Positions 50,760 to 59,939 of a stretch of DNA of 64,000 nt are shown in pieces (the stretch's first letter is position 1; the number at the start of each line of letters is the position of its first letter). Under the pieces are notes generated by a model. The model searched no databases. It had not been told where the DNA came from and worked only from the letters and a program-made list of their open reading frames with translations. Location: NCBI GenBank assembly GCA_013215775.1, contig JABSQO010000001.1:62001-126000 (forward strand). The letters are read 5' to 3'. Source of the stretch: Piscirickettsiaceae bacterium (GTDB lineage Bacteria; Pseudomonadota; Gammaproteobacteria; Nitrosococcales; Methylophagaceae). Made by a program: the position numbers and the translations under genes.

Positions 50760-52811
50760 ATGCGTCATTTTAAATTACTACCCTTATCCTTGCTAATGCT
50801 TGGCCTACATACCACTGTTCAAGCAGAACATATCAATCTTCCAACACTTTCTGTAGAAGGTGTCGCTGGTGAGGCAACACCGTATATGCAACCCTCCATT
50901 CCTGTTGGTTCGCCTGATACTGGTGACTTACTAAAACGCTTACCAGGGGCAAATATCAATCGTAATGGTCCGCTCACTAGCGTCGCACAATATCGCGGTT
51001 TATTTGGTGATCGGGTCAATGTCTTGGTTGACGGCATAAAAATTAACTCTGCTGGCCCAAACGCAATGGACACACCTTTAAGTTACATTCCCGTATCACG
51101 CCTCCAAGATATCGCTTTATATCGCGGCATTGCCCCTGTTCGTTCAGGAATGGAAACGATGGGTGGAACTATTATTGCCAGCTCAAAAAAAGCAGCCTTT
51201 ACTTATAGTGATGAAATGGAGTTTCATGGTAATGCAAACGCTGGTTACGGGGAAAATGGCGATAAACATAATGCATCACTTCTCGCCAGTATTGCCAATA
51301 ACACGCACAGATTCCATATTGCTAGCAGCATTGAGCGGGGCAATGATAACCTTGAATTTGATGGTGGCGATATCCTGCCTTCACAACATGAACGTGACAC
51401 CTTTGGTACCGGTTATGCATTCCAAAATGGAGCACAATATCTAACACTGCAAGCTGAGCACCATGATACGGGTAAAACAGGAACGCCTGCCCTACCTATG
51501 GATATCATCTATGCGACAGGCGAACATTACTCAGGTCTGTTTAAAAACGCCTTCGATAATGGTGGTGAAATCAGTGCTAAATTTAGCTATCAAGATGCCG
51601 ATCATAAAATGGCTAATTATATTTTACGTACACCACCAGCAAATCAGCGACATGCTATCTCTGATGTTCAATCTCACGGATTTGGATTGGCATATAGCAT
51701 CTCAGGCTGGACTGTCGGTTTTGATGCTGACCAAGCTAATCATAATGCCAATATCTACGATCCTAACAATGCCGCCTTCCTAGTACAGAATTTCAATAAC
51801 GTTGAACGTGATCGTTACAGTGTTTTTGGTGAAAAAGAATTCACTCTAAATGAGTGGAAGTTTGAAACAGGCCTACGTTATACTCGCGTTGAAATGGATG
51901 CTGGGACAGTTAACTCCACGATGATGATGCCCCCTGCAGTTACTCTTCGTGACAATTTTAACAATGCTAATCGTGAGCAAGATGAACACTTAGTTGATCT
52001 TGTATTCAATGCCTCTTATGCCCTATCCACTCAACTAGACATCATCGTTGGGCTCGCACGAAAAGAGCGAGCACCAAGTTATCAAGAACGTTATTTATGG
52101 TTGCCGCTAGAATCTACGGCAGGATTGGCTGATGGTAATAACTACATTGGTAATATCGGTCTTGATAGCGAAGTTGCTTACCAAACTGAAGTTGGCTTCG
52201 ATTGGCACACACCTCGCACTGGCTTCTCGCCACATATTTTTTATCACCATATTAATGATTACATTCAAGGCACACCAAGCACCAATATGGCCGCTAATAT
52301 GCTTAGCGCCATGATGGCACCAACCAAACCTGTGCCACTGCAGTTTAATAATGTCGATGCTAAATTATATGGGATCGATGCCAACTGGTTTGTTGCTCTT
52401 TCTAATCAATGGCAATTGGATGGCACCATCAGTTATGTTCGCGGTAAACGCCGTGATACCAGTGATAATCTTTACCGTCTTGCTCCACTCACTGCACGCA
52501 CGATGCTGAGTTATAACCAGACGAAATGGACTATTGGCCTTGAAGCTCAAACAGTAGCATCGCAACACAAAATATCCGCTGAAAACCACGAACAAAAAAC
52601 CAGTGGTTATACCTTATTTAACTTTTCGGGTAGTTTTCAGCCAACACAAAATGTGACATTAATAGCGGGTGTTAACAATCTGTTTAATCGTGACTATGAA
52701 AATCATCTTGGGGGCTATAACCGCATCAGTGATAATCCCGATATTGCACAAGGTGATCGTTTGCCAGGTCTGGGACGCAGTGCTTATCTTGGTGTGAATG
52801 TAGACTGGTAA
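50760..52811 (+). CDS. TonB-dependent outer membrane receptor (OprC/NosA-like, possibly copper)
   Basis: 683 aa; signal peptide, plug domain (LLKRLPGANINRNGPLTSVAQYRGLFGDRVNVLVDGIKI), C-terminal aromatic beta-barrel end (YLGVNVDW). Confidence 0.88.
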   Translation: MRHFKLLPLSLLMLGLHTTVQAEHINLPTLSVEGVAGEATPYMQPSIPVGSPDTGDLLKRLPGANINRNGPLTSVAQYRGLFGDRVNVLVDGIKINSAGPNAMDTPLSYIPVSRLQDIALYRGIAPVRSGMETMGGTIIASSKKAAFTYSDEMEFHGNANAGYGENGDKHNASLLASIANNTHRFHIASSIERGNDNLEFDGGDILPSQHERDTFGTGYAFQNGAQYLTLQAEHHDTGKTGTPALPMDIIYATGEHYSGLFKNAFDNGGEISAKFSYQDADHKMANYILRTPPANQRHAISDVQSHGFGLAYSISGWTVGFDADQANHNANIYDPNNAAFLVQNFNNVERDRYSVFGEKEFTLNEWKFETGLRYTRVEMDAGTVNSTMMMPPAVTLRDNFNNANREQDEHLVDLVFNASYALSTQLDIIVGLARKERAPSYQERYLWLPLESTAGLADGNNYIGNIGLDSEVAYQTEVGFDWHTPRTGFSPHIFYHHINDYIQGTPSTNMAANMLSAMMAPTKPVPLQFNNVDAKLYGIDANWFVALSNQWQLDGTISYVRGKRRDTSDNLYRLAPLTARTMLSYNQTKWTIGLEAQTVASQHKISAENHEQKTSGYTLFNFSGSFQPTQNVTLIAGVNNLFNRDYENHLGGYNRISDNPDIAQGDRLPGLGRSAYLGVNVDW

Positions 52812-52840
52812 ACAAGTAGAGAAAAATTTGAAGTCGAATT

Positions 52841-53449
52841 TTAAATATCAAGGAACCGTTTAATCGCTTCTCGTTCATTTTGTAATTCAAATCGTGCTTG
52901 TCGTACTTCATCAGCATCGGTTGTATAGCGAAAAATAACAATGTCACCTTGCTGAAACTGTGCTGACAATGTTGGCAGTGCAATCGGGCCAAGAATAGGA
53001 AAATCAACCACATTGGGTCGACGATCTGATTTGGTATGTTGATACTCTTCTTTATCCCAACCTGTTAATTTCAAAATATCAGGTTGGGGCGTGGTGACTT
53101 GGCTAAACAACCATTGTTCCGTCGTTGCTTCCGTATCGAAGGTATAGTTCACTTTTTGTTCAGCCCTCGCCGGGCTACCACATAGTTTTTGGTGGTCCAT
53201 CTTAATCGGTTTATGTTGATCAACCTGTAAGACGATCATTTCATAATCAGCAAAGTTATCGGCAATCTGATCGGTGATCATAAAACTACCCCATAACTCC
53301 CCATCATTTAAACGATGAATCATTAAGGTATCACCGGTATCGCTCGAAATAATGATTGAGTCACTAGCCTGCACCGAAAAAATGCTCGCCAATAACATCA
53401 ATGTCATCACCTTAGTTTGCTGCAAAATCTTTGTACAATTCATTTCCAT
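52841..53449 (-). CDS. Hypothetical secreted protein
   Basis: 202 aa with N-terminal signal peptide (VMTLMLLASIFSVQA); no family recognised. Confidence 0.65.
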   Translation of the reverse strand: MEMNCTKILQQTKVMTLMLLASIFSVQASDSIIISSDTGDTLMIHRLNDGELWGSFMITDQIADNFADYEMIVLQVDQHKPIKMDHQKLCGSPARAEQKVNYTFDTEATTEQWLFSQVTTPQPDILKLTGWDKEEYQHTKSDRRPNVVDFPILGPIALPTLSAQFQQGDIVIFRYTTDADEVRQARFELQNEREAIKRFLDI

Positions 53450-53480
53450 ACCTCCATAGACTGACCTTGGCTATATTGGT

Positions 53481-54989
53481 TCAATATTCCTTAATTTTAA
53501 GCTTTATCTTAATATTTTTTAGGTGTTCAACTTCTTGTAACAAATCGGCTTCTGATAATGGGTGTTTTGCCAGCCAACCTGCCGGCAAGCTCAATCGCAA
53601 ACCTTTTTTAATCACTTTTAGTTTCACAAAAGTATCTACCTGCTCGCTGCGACCTCTATTAAACACCATCGCCAAACGTAATAATACCGCCAAACGTTTT
53701 GTTGATTTATACAACTCATCGGGAAGCTCCTTGAACGCTTTCTTAGGAAATTTCTTGCGTTGGGCCAACACTATCGTAGCTAAAGCATGCTGATCTTCAC
53801 GTGAAAACCCCGGCAACACAGATTCAGCAATCAAATAGGCAGAATGGCGGTGAAATTGATTGTGTGAAATAGCCAGGCCAACTTCATGCAACGTTGCTGC
53901 CCACTGCAAGGAATGCAGGTATTCCTTATTATTAATTTTCCATACTGCTGATACTTGGTCAAACAACTGCACTGCCATCGTACTAACACGATCAGCTTGA
54001 GCTTCATCAATTTGATAACGCCTTGCTAATGATGCAACCGTACGATCACGCTCATCATCGTGTTGAATACGGCCAAGTAAATCATAAAGCAAGCCTTCTC
54101 GTAACGCACCATCAGATACAATCATCCGATCAATTTTTAAGCGCTCAAATGCAGCTTTCAATACGACCAACCCTCCCGGAATAACGGAGGCACGTTCGTC
54201 GCTTAAGCCTGCCAATTTCAAGTTATCAACATGGCCAGCATCAATCAGGGCCTCTGTTAATTTATCAAGGGATTTTGGGGTGATAATGCCATCATCTGCC
54301 CAGCCATTTTCTTTGACAATATTAGCAACCGATCGAATTGTTCCTGACGCACCAATGGCTTCTGTCCAACCCATATTGCGATACGGTCGTTGAATTGCTC
54401 TCAATCGCGTACCAGCAACAATCAAAGCTGTTCTCATACTCGTTCGAGTAATTTTTCCTCCCAAGAAAAAACGTTGCGAAAAGCTAACACAACCCATCTC
54501 TAAACTTTCTCGTCTTAGGCCTTTAAAACCTTCGCCAATAATAAACTCCGTACTACCACCACCAATATCCATTACTAATCGACGTGACTCATCAAATGCT
54601 AGAGCATGTGCTACTCCAAGATATATAAGTCGCGCTTCTTCTTCACCAGCAATAATCTCAATAGGATGACCTAAAGCTTGTCGGGCTAAACGCAGAAAAC
54701 TCCAACTGTTTTTTGCCACTCGCAAGGTATTGGTTCCAACAACACGCACACTGCCAGCAGGTAATTCTTTAATCCGCTCGCCAAATCGTTGTAGACAGGC
54801 AATTGCTCTATCCTGTGCTTCCTTGGACAGCGTATTTTCACTATCCAATCCTGCACGCAACTGCACCATCTCGCGCAACTTATCTACGACTTGAAAATGG
54901 CCATCACGTAGCTGCGCAATAATCATATGGAAGCTATTCGACCCAAGGTCAATGGCGGCTAATACATCTTGTTCTGTCTGTTGGGTCAT
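53481..54989 (-). CDS. ppx: Exopolyphosphatase (Ppx/GppA family)
   Basis: DVLAAIDLGSNSFHMIIAQLRDG...LVMDIGGGSTEFIIGEGF. Confidence 0.95.
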   Translation of the reverse strand: MTQQTEQDVLAAIDLGSNSFHMIIAQLRDGHFQVVDKLREMVQLRAGLDSENTLSKEAQDRAIACLQRFGERIKELPAGSVRVVGTNTLRVAKNSWSFLRLARQALGHPIEIIAGEEEARLIYLGVAHALAFDESRRLVMDIGGGSTEFIIGEGFKGLRRESLEMGCVSFSQRFFLGGKITRTSMRTALIVAGTRLRAIQRPYRNMGWTEAIGASGTIRSVANIVKENGWADDGIITPKSLDKLTEALIDAGHVDNLKLAGLSDERASVIPGGLVVLKAAFERLKIDRMIVSDGALREGLLYDLLGRIQHDDERDRTVASLARRYQIDEAQADRVSTMAVQLFDQVSAVWKINNKEYLHSLQWAATLHEVGLAISHNQFHRHSAYLIAESVLPGFSREDQHALATIVLAQRKKFPKKAFKELPDELYKSTKRLAVLLRLAMVFNRGRSEQVDTFVKLKVIKKGLRLSLPAGWLAKHPLSEADLLQEVEHLKNIKIKLKIKEY

Positions 54990-55063
54990 TAGAAAACCTA
55001 TCTATCTTGATAATGCCATTTTGCATTATTTTGCTTAAGATAAACAAGGTTGATTATCGCTTA

Positions 55064-55103
55064 GAACAAAAAAAAGCCCCATCTAAATAATCAGATGGGG
55101 CTT
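55064..55103 (-). terminator. Intrinsic terminator downstream of the phosphate porin gene
   Basis: aagccccatct-aaataatc-agatggggctt; minus-strand transcript ends in a long U run. Confidence 0.88.
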
Positions 55104-55137
55104 GAGAGTTAAGAGGAGACTAACTCAAAGGCTGGCT

Positions 55138-56532
55138 TTACCACTTAGCTTGTGCACGGAATTTAATTGCAGAAGGTTCTTGGTCTGTATCCGAACCATC
55201 TTGATCCCACGTCACAACCTTGTCGTAATTGACCATAAGACGAATATTTTGCGTTGGGTAATAATTAAGACCAACAGTCCATTTCTTCGCTTCATCATCA
55301 CCAGCGACATTACCATCATCAATATCTAAACTTTCAAAGCGAGCTGCGATTTGCCATGCACCTGCTGAAGATTTAGGTGTGATACCTGATGTATAGCCTT
55401 TTTTCCACTTCAGTGACTCTCCTGTTAAGAAGTAACCTACTTCAACCGCATAACCGTCGATATCAATATCGCTGCCGGCCACATTACTATCCGCTGTATA
55501 GTCAAGATACTCAGCCATGGCATGGAACGAACCGAAGACACCTAATGCATCAATGGTAAAGGCATCCGAACCATCATAATCACCAGCAGCTATTGTGCCT
55601 GAAGAAATTTTCGTATTATCTTTATGTGCCACTAAATGTTGCGAGAATTTGAAGCTACCATCGTTGTCGCTTCTATTCATATAACCAGCGCCAATTTGTA
55701 ACAAGTGGTTTTTATCTTGTATAAAGGGCACAAAAGAACCGCGAAGTGCAAATGTTGTACCATCATCATCTTCATCCGTGTAACCACCACTGATTGAGCC
55801 AGCTGTTACGCCAGCTGAAGCAGTCCAACGGTAATCTTTATTGGCGAATGAAACAACAGCGCCAGATTCACGTGCTGGAGAGATGTTGCTATCAGCAAAA
55901 AATGGACGATCCATAAATGTCATGTATTTTGAGCTAACTTTGGTGTTTAAACCAAATGGAATATGTGATTGACCTAGTTTTAAGCCAAATTTAGTATCAC
56001 CAAACTTAGTACCGTACTTAATATAGGCATCTTTAACCACAACTTCTTTGTCATCCTCATTATCACCAGTTGCGAAATCAGCTTCAAATTTGTAACCCCA
56101 ATCGTATATCGTTCCTTGGAAACCTAAACGAGCACGGCGTAGTTCTGTACCATCCCAATCGTCATTAGAATTGCTAGAATCAGCATCTGCAGATACCGCA
56201 TCCCACATGATTCGACCTATAGGCTGGAAAGACCAATTACCATCTTGGCTTTCAATTTTAAGCTTTCCTTTGGTAGTAATCTTAGGCATTTTAGCCGCTG
56301 TTGCCGCTACTTTTTCTACATCAGCCTTAACGTCAGCATTTGTAGCATCGCTGCTTTCTTTATCTGCCTTAGCAGCATTAACCAATAGTTCATAGTTTTC
56401 AGCAGTGATAGTGCCCTGCTCAACAAGGACTTTAAGCAGGTCTACCATAGCTTCATTGTTCGCCTGTGCAGGCAATACCGCCGCACCTAATAGTGCACCA
56501 GCAATTAATAGAGATGATGTTTTAAGTTTCAA
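55138..56532 (-). CDS. Phosphate-selective porin O/P-like outer membrane protein
   Basis: 464 aa; signal peptide, ...GRIMWDAVSADADSSNSNDDWDGTELRRARLGFQGTIYDWGYKFEADFA..., C-terminal ...IKFRAQAKW; adjacent to pst operon. Confidence 0.88.
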   Translation of the reverse strand: MKLKTSSLLIAGALLGAAVLPAQANNEAMVDLLKVLVEQGTITAENYELLVNAAKADKESSDATNADVKADVEKVAATAAKMPKITTKGKLKIESQDGNWSFQPIGRIMWDAVSADADSSNSNDDWDGTELRRARLGFQGTIYDWGYKFEADFATGDNEDDKEVVVKDAYIKYGTKFGDTKFGLKLGQSHIPFGLNTKVSSKYMTFMDRPFFADSNISPARESGAVVSFANKDYRWTASAGVTAGSISGGYTDEDDDGTTFALRGSFVPFIQDKNHLLQIGAGYMNRSDNDGSFKFSQHLVAHKDNTKISSGTIAAGDYDGSDAFTIDALGVFGSFHAMAEYLDYTADSNVAGSDIDIDGYAVEVGYFLTGESLKWKKGYTSGITPKSSAGAWQIAARFESLDIDDGNVAGDDEAKKWTVGLNYYPTQNIRLMVNYDKVVTWDQDGSDTDQEPSAIKFRAQAKW

Positions 56533-56612
56533 GGGACTATCCTTTCGTTATTAAATTAATAATCGGACATAAATCAGCCGAATATGTAAATAATAACAAT
56601 GATATATTTCAC

Positions 56613-56645
56613 CAAAATGAAACTTTTGTGACCATTTTGTTACAG
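56613..56645 (-). promoter_or_regulatory. Putative PHO box upstream of the porin gene
   Basis: Minus strand: CTGTAACAAAA-TGGTCACAAAA-GTTTCATTTTG, three 11-bp units. Confidence 0.6.
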
Positions 56646-56682
56646 TTTCTTTTCTGACCATTTTAAAAGGTCAGCCTACTTT

Positions 56683-57399
56683 TTAATCCTCACGCTGTAG
56701 CACCTTTTCGATATGTTCCACACTTAGGTGACGAACATCTTTACCTTCCACCAAGTAAATAACGTATTCACACAAGTTTCGACTATGAGCGGCTATACGT
56801 TCTAAAGCACGAGCCGACCACATCAAGTCCAAAACTCGTGAGATAGTACGGGGATCTTCCATCATATAAGTCAGCATTGTTCGCATAAAACTTTCGTACT
56901 CTTCATCAACACCCCTTGATTCCCGTGCCACGGAAAGGGCAGCATCAACATCTAATCGAGCAAAGGCGTCTAATGCATCGCGTAATATTCCACGCACATG
57001 ATTACCGAGCGCAGATAGTTCTCGATAATTCTTTTTAGGGTAATCAACATCTGTCGGACTTAACGCTTTATTAGCAATATTATTCGCTTCATCACCAATA
57101 CGCTCTAGATCAGTGATCGTTTTCAAAATGACTGTGACTAATCTCAAGTCACTCGCCGTTGGTTGGCGTAACGCAATGATCTGAATACATTCCTCATCAA
57201 TCTTCATTTCAAACTCATTGACTAGATTATCATCTTGCATCACACCTCTGGCTAAATCAATATCTGCTGTTTTTAATGCTTTTAAGGCATTGGCAACTTG
57301 CTGTTCAACCAAGCCTCCCATTGTTAACACACGTGTTCGAATATCCTGCAGTTCCTGCTCAAATTGCTGCGATATATGCTGTGAATTATTTGTAGCCAT
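56683..57399 (-). CDS. phoU: Phosphate-specific transport regulator PhoU
   Basis: 238 aa; two PhoU repeats (GGLVEQQVANALKAL; RGVDEEYESFMRTMLTYMMEDPRTI). Confidence 0.96.
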   Translation of the reverse strand: MATNNSQHISQQFEQELQDIRTRVLTMGGLVEQQVANALKALKTADIDLARGVMQDDNLVNEFEMKIDEECIQIIALRQPTASDLRLVTVILKTITDLERIGDEANNIANKALSPTDVDYPKKNYRELSALGNHVRGILRDALDAFARLDVDAALSVARESRGVDEEYESFMRTMLTYMMEDPRTISRVLDLMWSARALERIAAHSRNLCEYVIYLVEGKDVRHLSVEHIEKVLQRED

Positions 57400-57414
57400 G
57401 CTGTACTCCTAGTC

Positions 57415-58248
57415 TTAACCGTAACGACCGGTAATGTAATCTTCTGTTTGCTTCTCTTTCGGGTTAGTGAATAACTCATCTGTTGGGCCGAATTCTATTA
57501 ACTTGCCCATGTACATAAATGCAGTGTAATCAGATACCCGTGCTGCTTGTTGCATATTATGAGTCACAATTATGATGGTGTATTTGTCTTTTAACTCATG
57601 GATCAGCTCTTCAATTTTCAACGTTGAAAGAGGATCCAGAGCCGAAGCAGGTTCGTCTAGTAATAATACTTCAGGCTCTATCGCAACTGCCCGCGCAATC
57701 ACTAAACGCTGTTGCTGTCCCCCAGACATACCCATTGCAGATTCATTTAAACGATCTTTCACCTCATCCCACAAAGCGGCACTTTTAAGTGATTTCTCAA
57801 CGACGTTATCAAGTGTTGCTCGGTCGTTAACGCCTTGAAGTCGTAAACCATAAGCTACATTTTCATAAATAGATTTTGGAAAAGGATTGGGCTTTTGAAA
57901 CACCATGCCCACTTGGCGACGTAAATCGGCAACATTAACTGATGGCGCATTGAGATCACGACCATCCAGTGACATCTGCCCGTTAATACTCACGGTATCA
58001 ATCAAATCATTCATTCGATTAAAACAGCGTAATAGCGTCGATTTACCACAACCACTCGGGCCGATAAATGCCGTTACACGATTTTTGGCAATCGTCATAT
58101 TAATACCATGTAAGGCCTGTTTATCACCATAAAACAAGTTAAAGTCTTTCACTTGTAAACAGACTGTTTCTGCCTCTAGATTCATTTTTGAACCACGCTG
58201 CATTGAGTGAATATCAATGCTTCGTGCTACTGCTTGTTGTTCTGCCAT
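57415..58248 (-). CDS. pstB: Phosphate ABC transporter ATP-binding protein
   Basis: [49 protein letters not shown]. Confidence 0.97.
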   Translation of the reverse strand: MAEQQAVARSIDIHSMQRGSKMNLEAETVCLQVKDFNLFYGDKQALHGINMTIAKNRVTAFIGPSGCGKSTLLRCFNRMNDLIDTVSINGQMSLDGRDLNAPSVNVADLRRQVGMVFQKPNPFPKSIYENVAYGLRLQGVNDRATLDNVVEKSLKSAALWDEVKDRLNESAMGMSGGQQQRLVIARAVAIEPEVLLLDEPASALDPLSTLKIEELIHELKDKYTIIIVTHNMQQAARVSDYTAFMYMGKLIEFGPTDELFTNPKEKQTEDYITGRYG

Positions 58249-58251
58249 TAT

Positions 58252-59922
58252 TTAACTCTCGCTTGCTTTATATGTTTCACGTAGACGATTTCGGATATGA
58301 ATCGCAACCAAATTTAATCCAATAATAATTAATACCAATAAAATTGCCGTGGCATAAACCAACGGTCTTGCCGCTTCAACGTTTGGGCTCTGGAAGCCAA
58401 CATCATAGATATGGAATCCAAGGTGCATAAACTGCCTGTCTAGATGTAGATACGGCGCTAAATTGTCCACAGCTAATGCTGGTGCAAGCTTAACCACCCC
58501 GACCATCATCAATGGTGCCACTTCACCGGCCGCACGTGCTACTGCTAAGATTAAGCCTGTCATCATTGCTGGTGCAGCCATTGGTAAGACTGTTCGCCAT
58601 AAGGTTTCAGCCTTAGTCGCACCTAATGCCAAACTGCCTTCACGAATGGCTCGTGGAATACGCGATAGACCTTCTTCTGTTGCCACAATAACCACGGGTA
58701 CCGTTAAAATTGCCAAGGTTAGTGATGCCCACATTAAACCCGGCGTACCAAATGTCGGTGAAGGTAAGCTGGCTTGGAAGAACAATTCATCAATATTGCC
58801 ACCTAAAAAATAGACAAAGAAACCTAAACCAAACACGCCATAAACAATGGAGGGCACACCTGCCAAATTATTTACGGCAATACGAATCAAACGAATGAGT
58901 GGCCCTTGTTTGGCATACTCTTTCAAATACACTGCTGCAATTACACCAAACGGTGTTACTAACACAGCCATAATCATCACCATCATAATAGTGCCGAAAA
59001 TTGCTGGAAACACACCCCCTTCGGTATTCGCCTCTCGAGGATCACTTGATACGAAATCCCATACGGCGTGACCATAAAAACCAATTTTCTCAAAAATACC
59101 CATGGCATTAGGACGGTGAATTAACACCACTTTAGCTAACGGTATTTCTACTTCATTACCATTCGATATTTTTACAATCATTCGATCACGGTTTAAGGCA
59201 GCATAGAGAATCGATAACTGTTTTTGTAGCTCGCTGTATTCAACATCAAGTTGTTGTTTTTCTGTTGCTAGCTCCGTATATTTATATGAACTTTCTGCTA
59301 CATCATTCAATTCTAATTGACGTTTATCTAATCGAATTGATTCCATACTATGATTAATCTTACCGATCACTTTGTATTCAAGATGTTTAATGTCGGCAAT
59401 CAAATCATTACTTCGAACTAAGCGTCGCTGTAACTCTTCATACCCATGATCGCCCGAAGCAACCACTTCATCTTGTTGTTTCACCTCGATTAGACGGCCA
59501 TAAAAACGACCCCATTCACGGCGTTCAATGGAGAGTAATTCTTTGGGGTAATGTGCTTCACCAAGCCACGGTTCATTAACCCAACGGAAGTCCATGCCAA
59601 AATGATCACGGTTACCCACCTTAATTAATAATCGATCGGCACTTTCTTGACCTTCAGGCAGATCAACACCAACACGTTTTAACTGTGCAGCAGGAATCGT
59701 TTCAACTTCAATCAGTTCACCGATTAATAACTGAGTTTGCTGATTAGGTTCGGTGTAACTCACTTCCATGATATCTGCAGGCCAAAAATGACTTAGACCT
59801 CGCACCGCGATCAAGCCCAATAGACCCAACACCATCACTAAGCTGATACTCACTGCACCCGCGTTGAGCCACACCCATGGAGAGCCACTCTTAACCCAAG
59901 AAGAAAATGATTGTTTAGACAT
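58252..59922 (-). CDS. pstA: Phosphate ABC transporter permease PstA, extended form
   Basis: 556 aa; permease domain (YLKEYAKQGPLIRLIRIAVNNLAGVPSIVYGVFGLGFFV) with about 300-aa N-terminal extension. Confidence 0.95.
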   Translation of the reverse strand: MSKQSFSSWVKSGSPWVWLNAGAVSISLVMVLGLLGLIAVRGLSHFWPADIMEVSYTEPNQQTQLLIGELIEVETIPAAQLKRVGVDLPEGQESADRLLIKVGNRDHFGMDFRWVNEPWLGEAHYPKELLSIERREWGRFYGRLIEVKQQDEVVASGDHGYEELQRRLVRSNDLIADIKHLEYKVIGKINHSMESIRLDKRQLELNDVAESSYKYTELATEKQQLDVEYSELQKQLSILYAALNRDRMIVKISNGNEVEIPLAKVVLIHRPNAMGIFEKIGFYGHAVWDFVSSDPREANTEGGVFPAIFGTIMMVMIMAVLVTPFGVIAAVYLKEYAKQGPLIRLIRIAVNNLAGVPSIVYGVFGLGFFVYFLGGNIDELFFQASLPSPTFGTPGLMWASLTLAILTVPVVIVATEEGLSRIPRAIREGSLALGATKAETLWRTVLPMAAPAMMTGLILAVARAAGEVAPLMMVGVVKLAPALAVDNLAPYLHLDRQFMHLGFHIYDVGFQSPNVEAARPLVYATAILLVLIIIGLNLVAIHIRNRLRETYKASES

Positions 59923-59939
59923 AGAAGACCTTCTTATTC

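Noticed and set aside
51130-51783. Out-of-frame plus-strand ORFs inside the TonB receptor gene
   Set aside because: Alternative-frame shadows; the receptor reading frame is continuous with full domain content.
56653-56673. CTGACC...GGTCAG inverted repeat as a phoU terminator
   Set aside because: Followed by A-rich rather than U-rich sequence on the minus transcript, and the loop/bulge geometry is poor; not convincing as an intrinsic terminator.
58463-59071. Three plus-strand ORFs opposite pstA
   Set aside because: Shadow ORFs; low-complexity Ile/Thr/Ala translations typical of antisense frames of TM-coding sequence.
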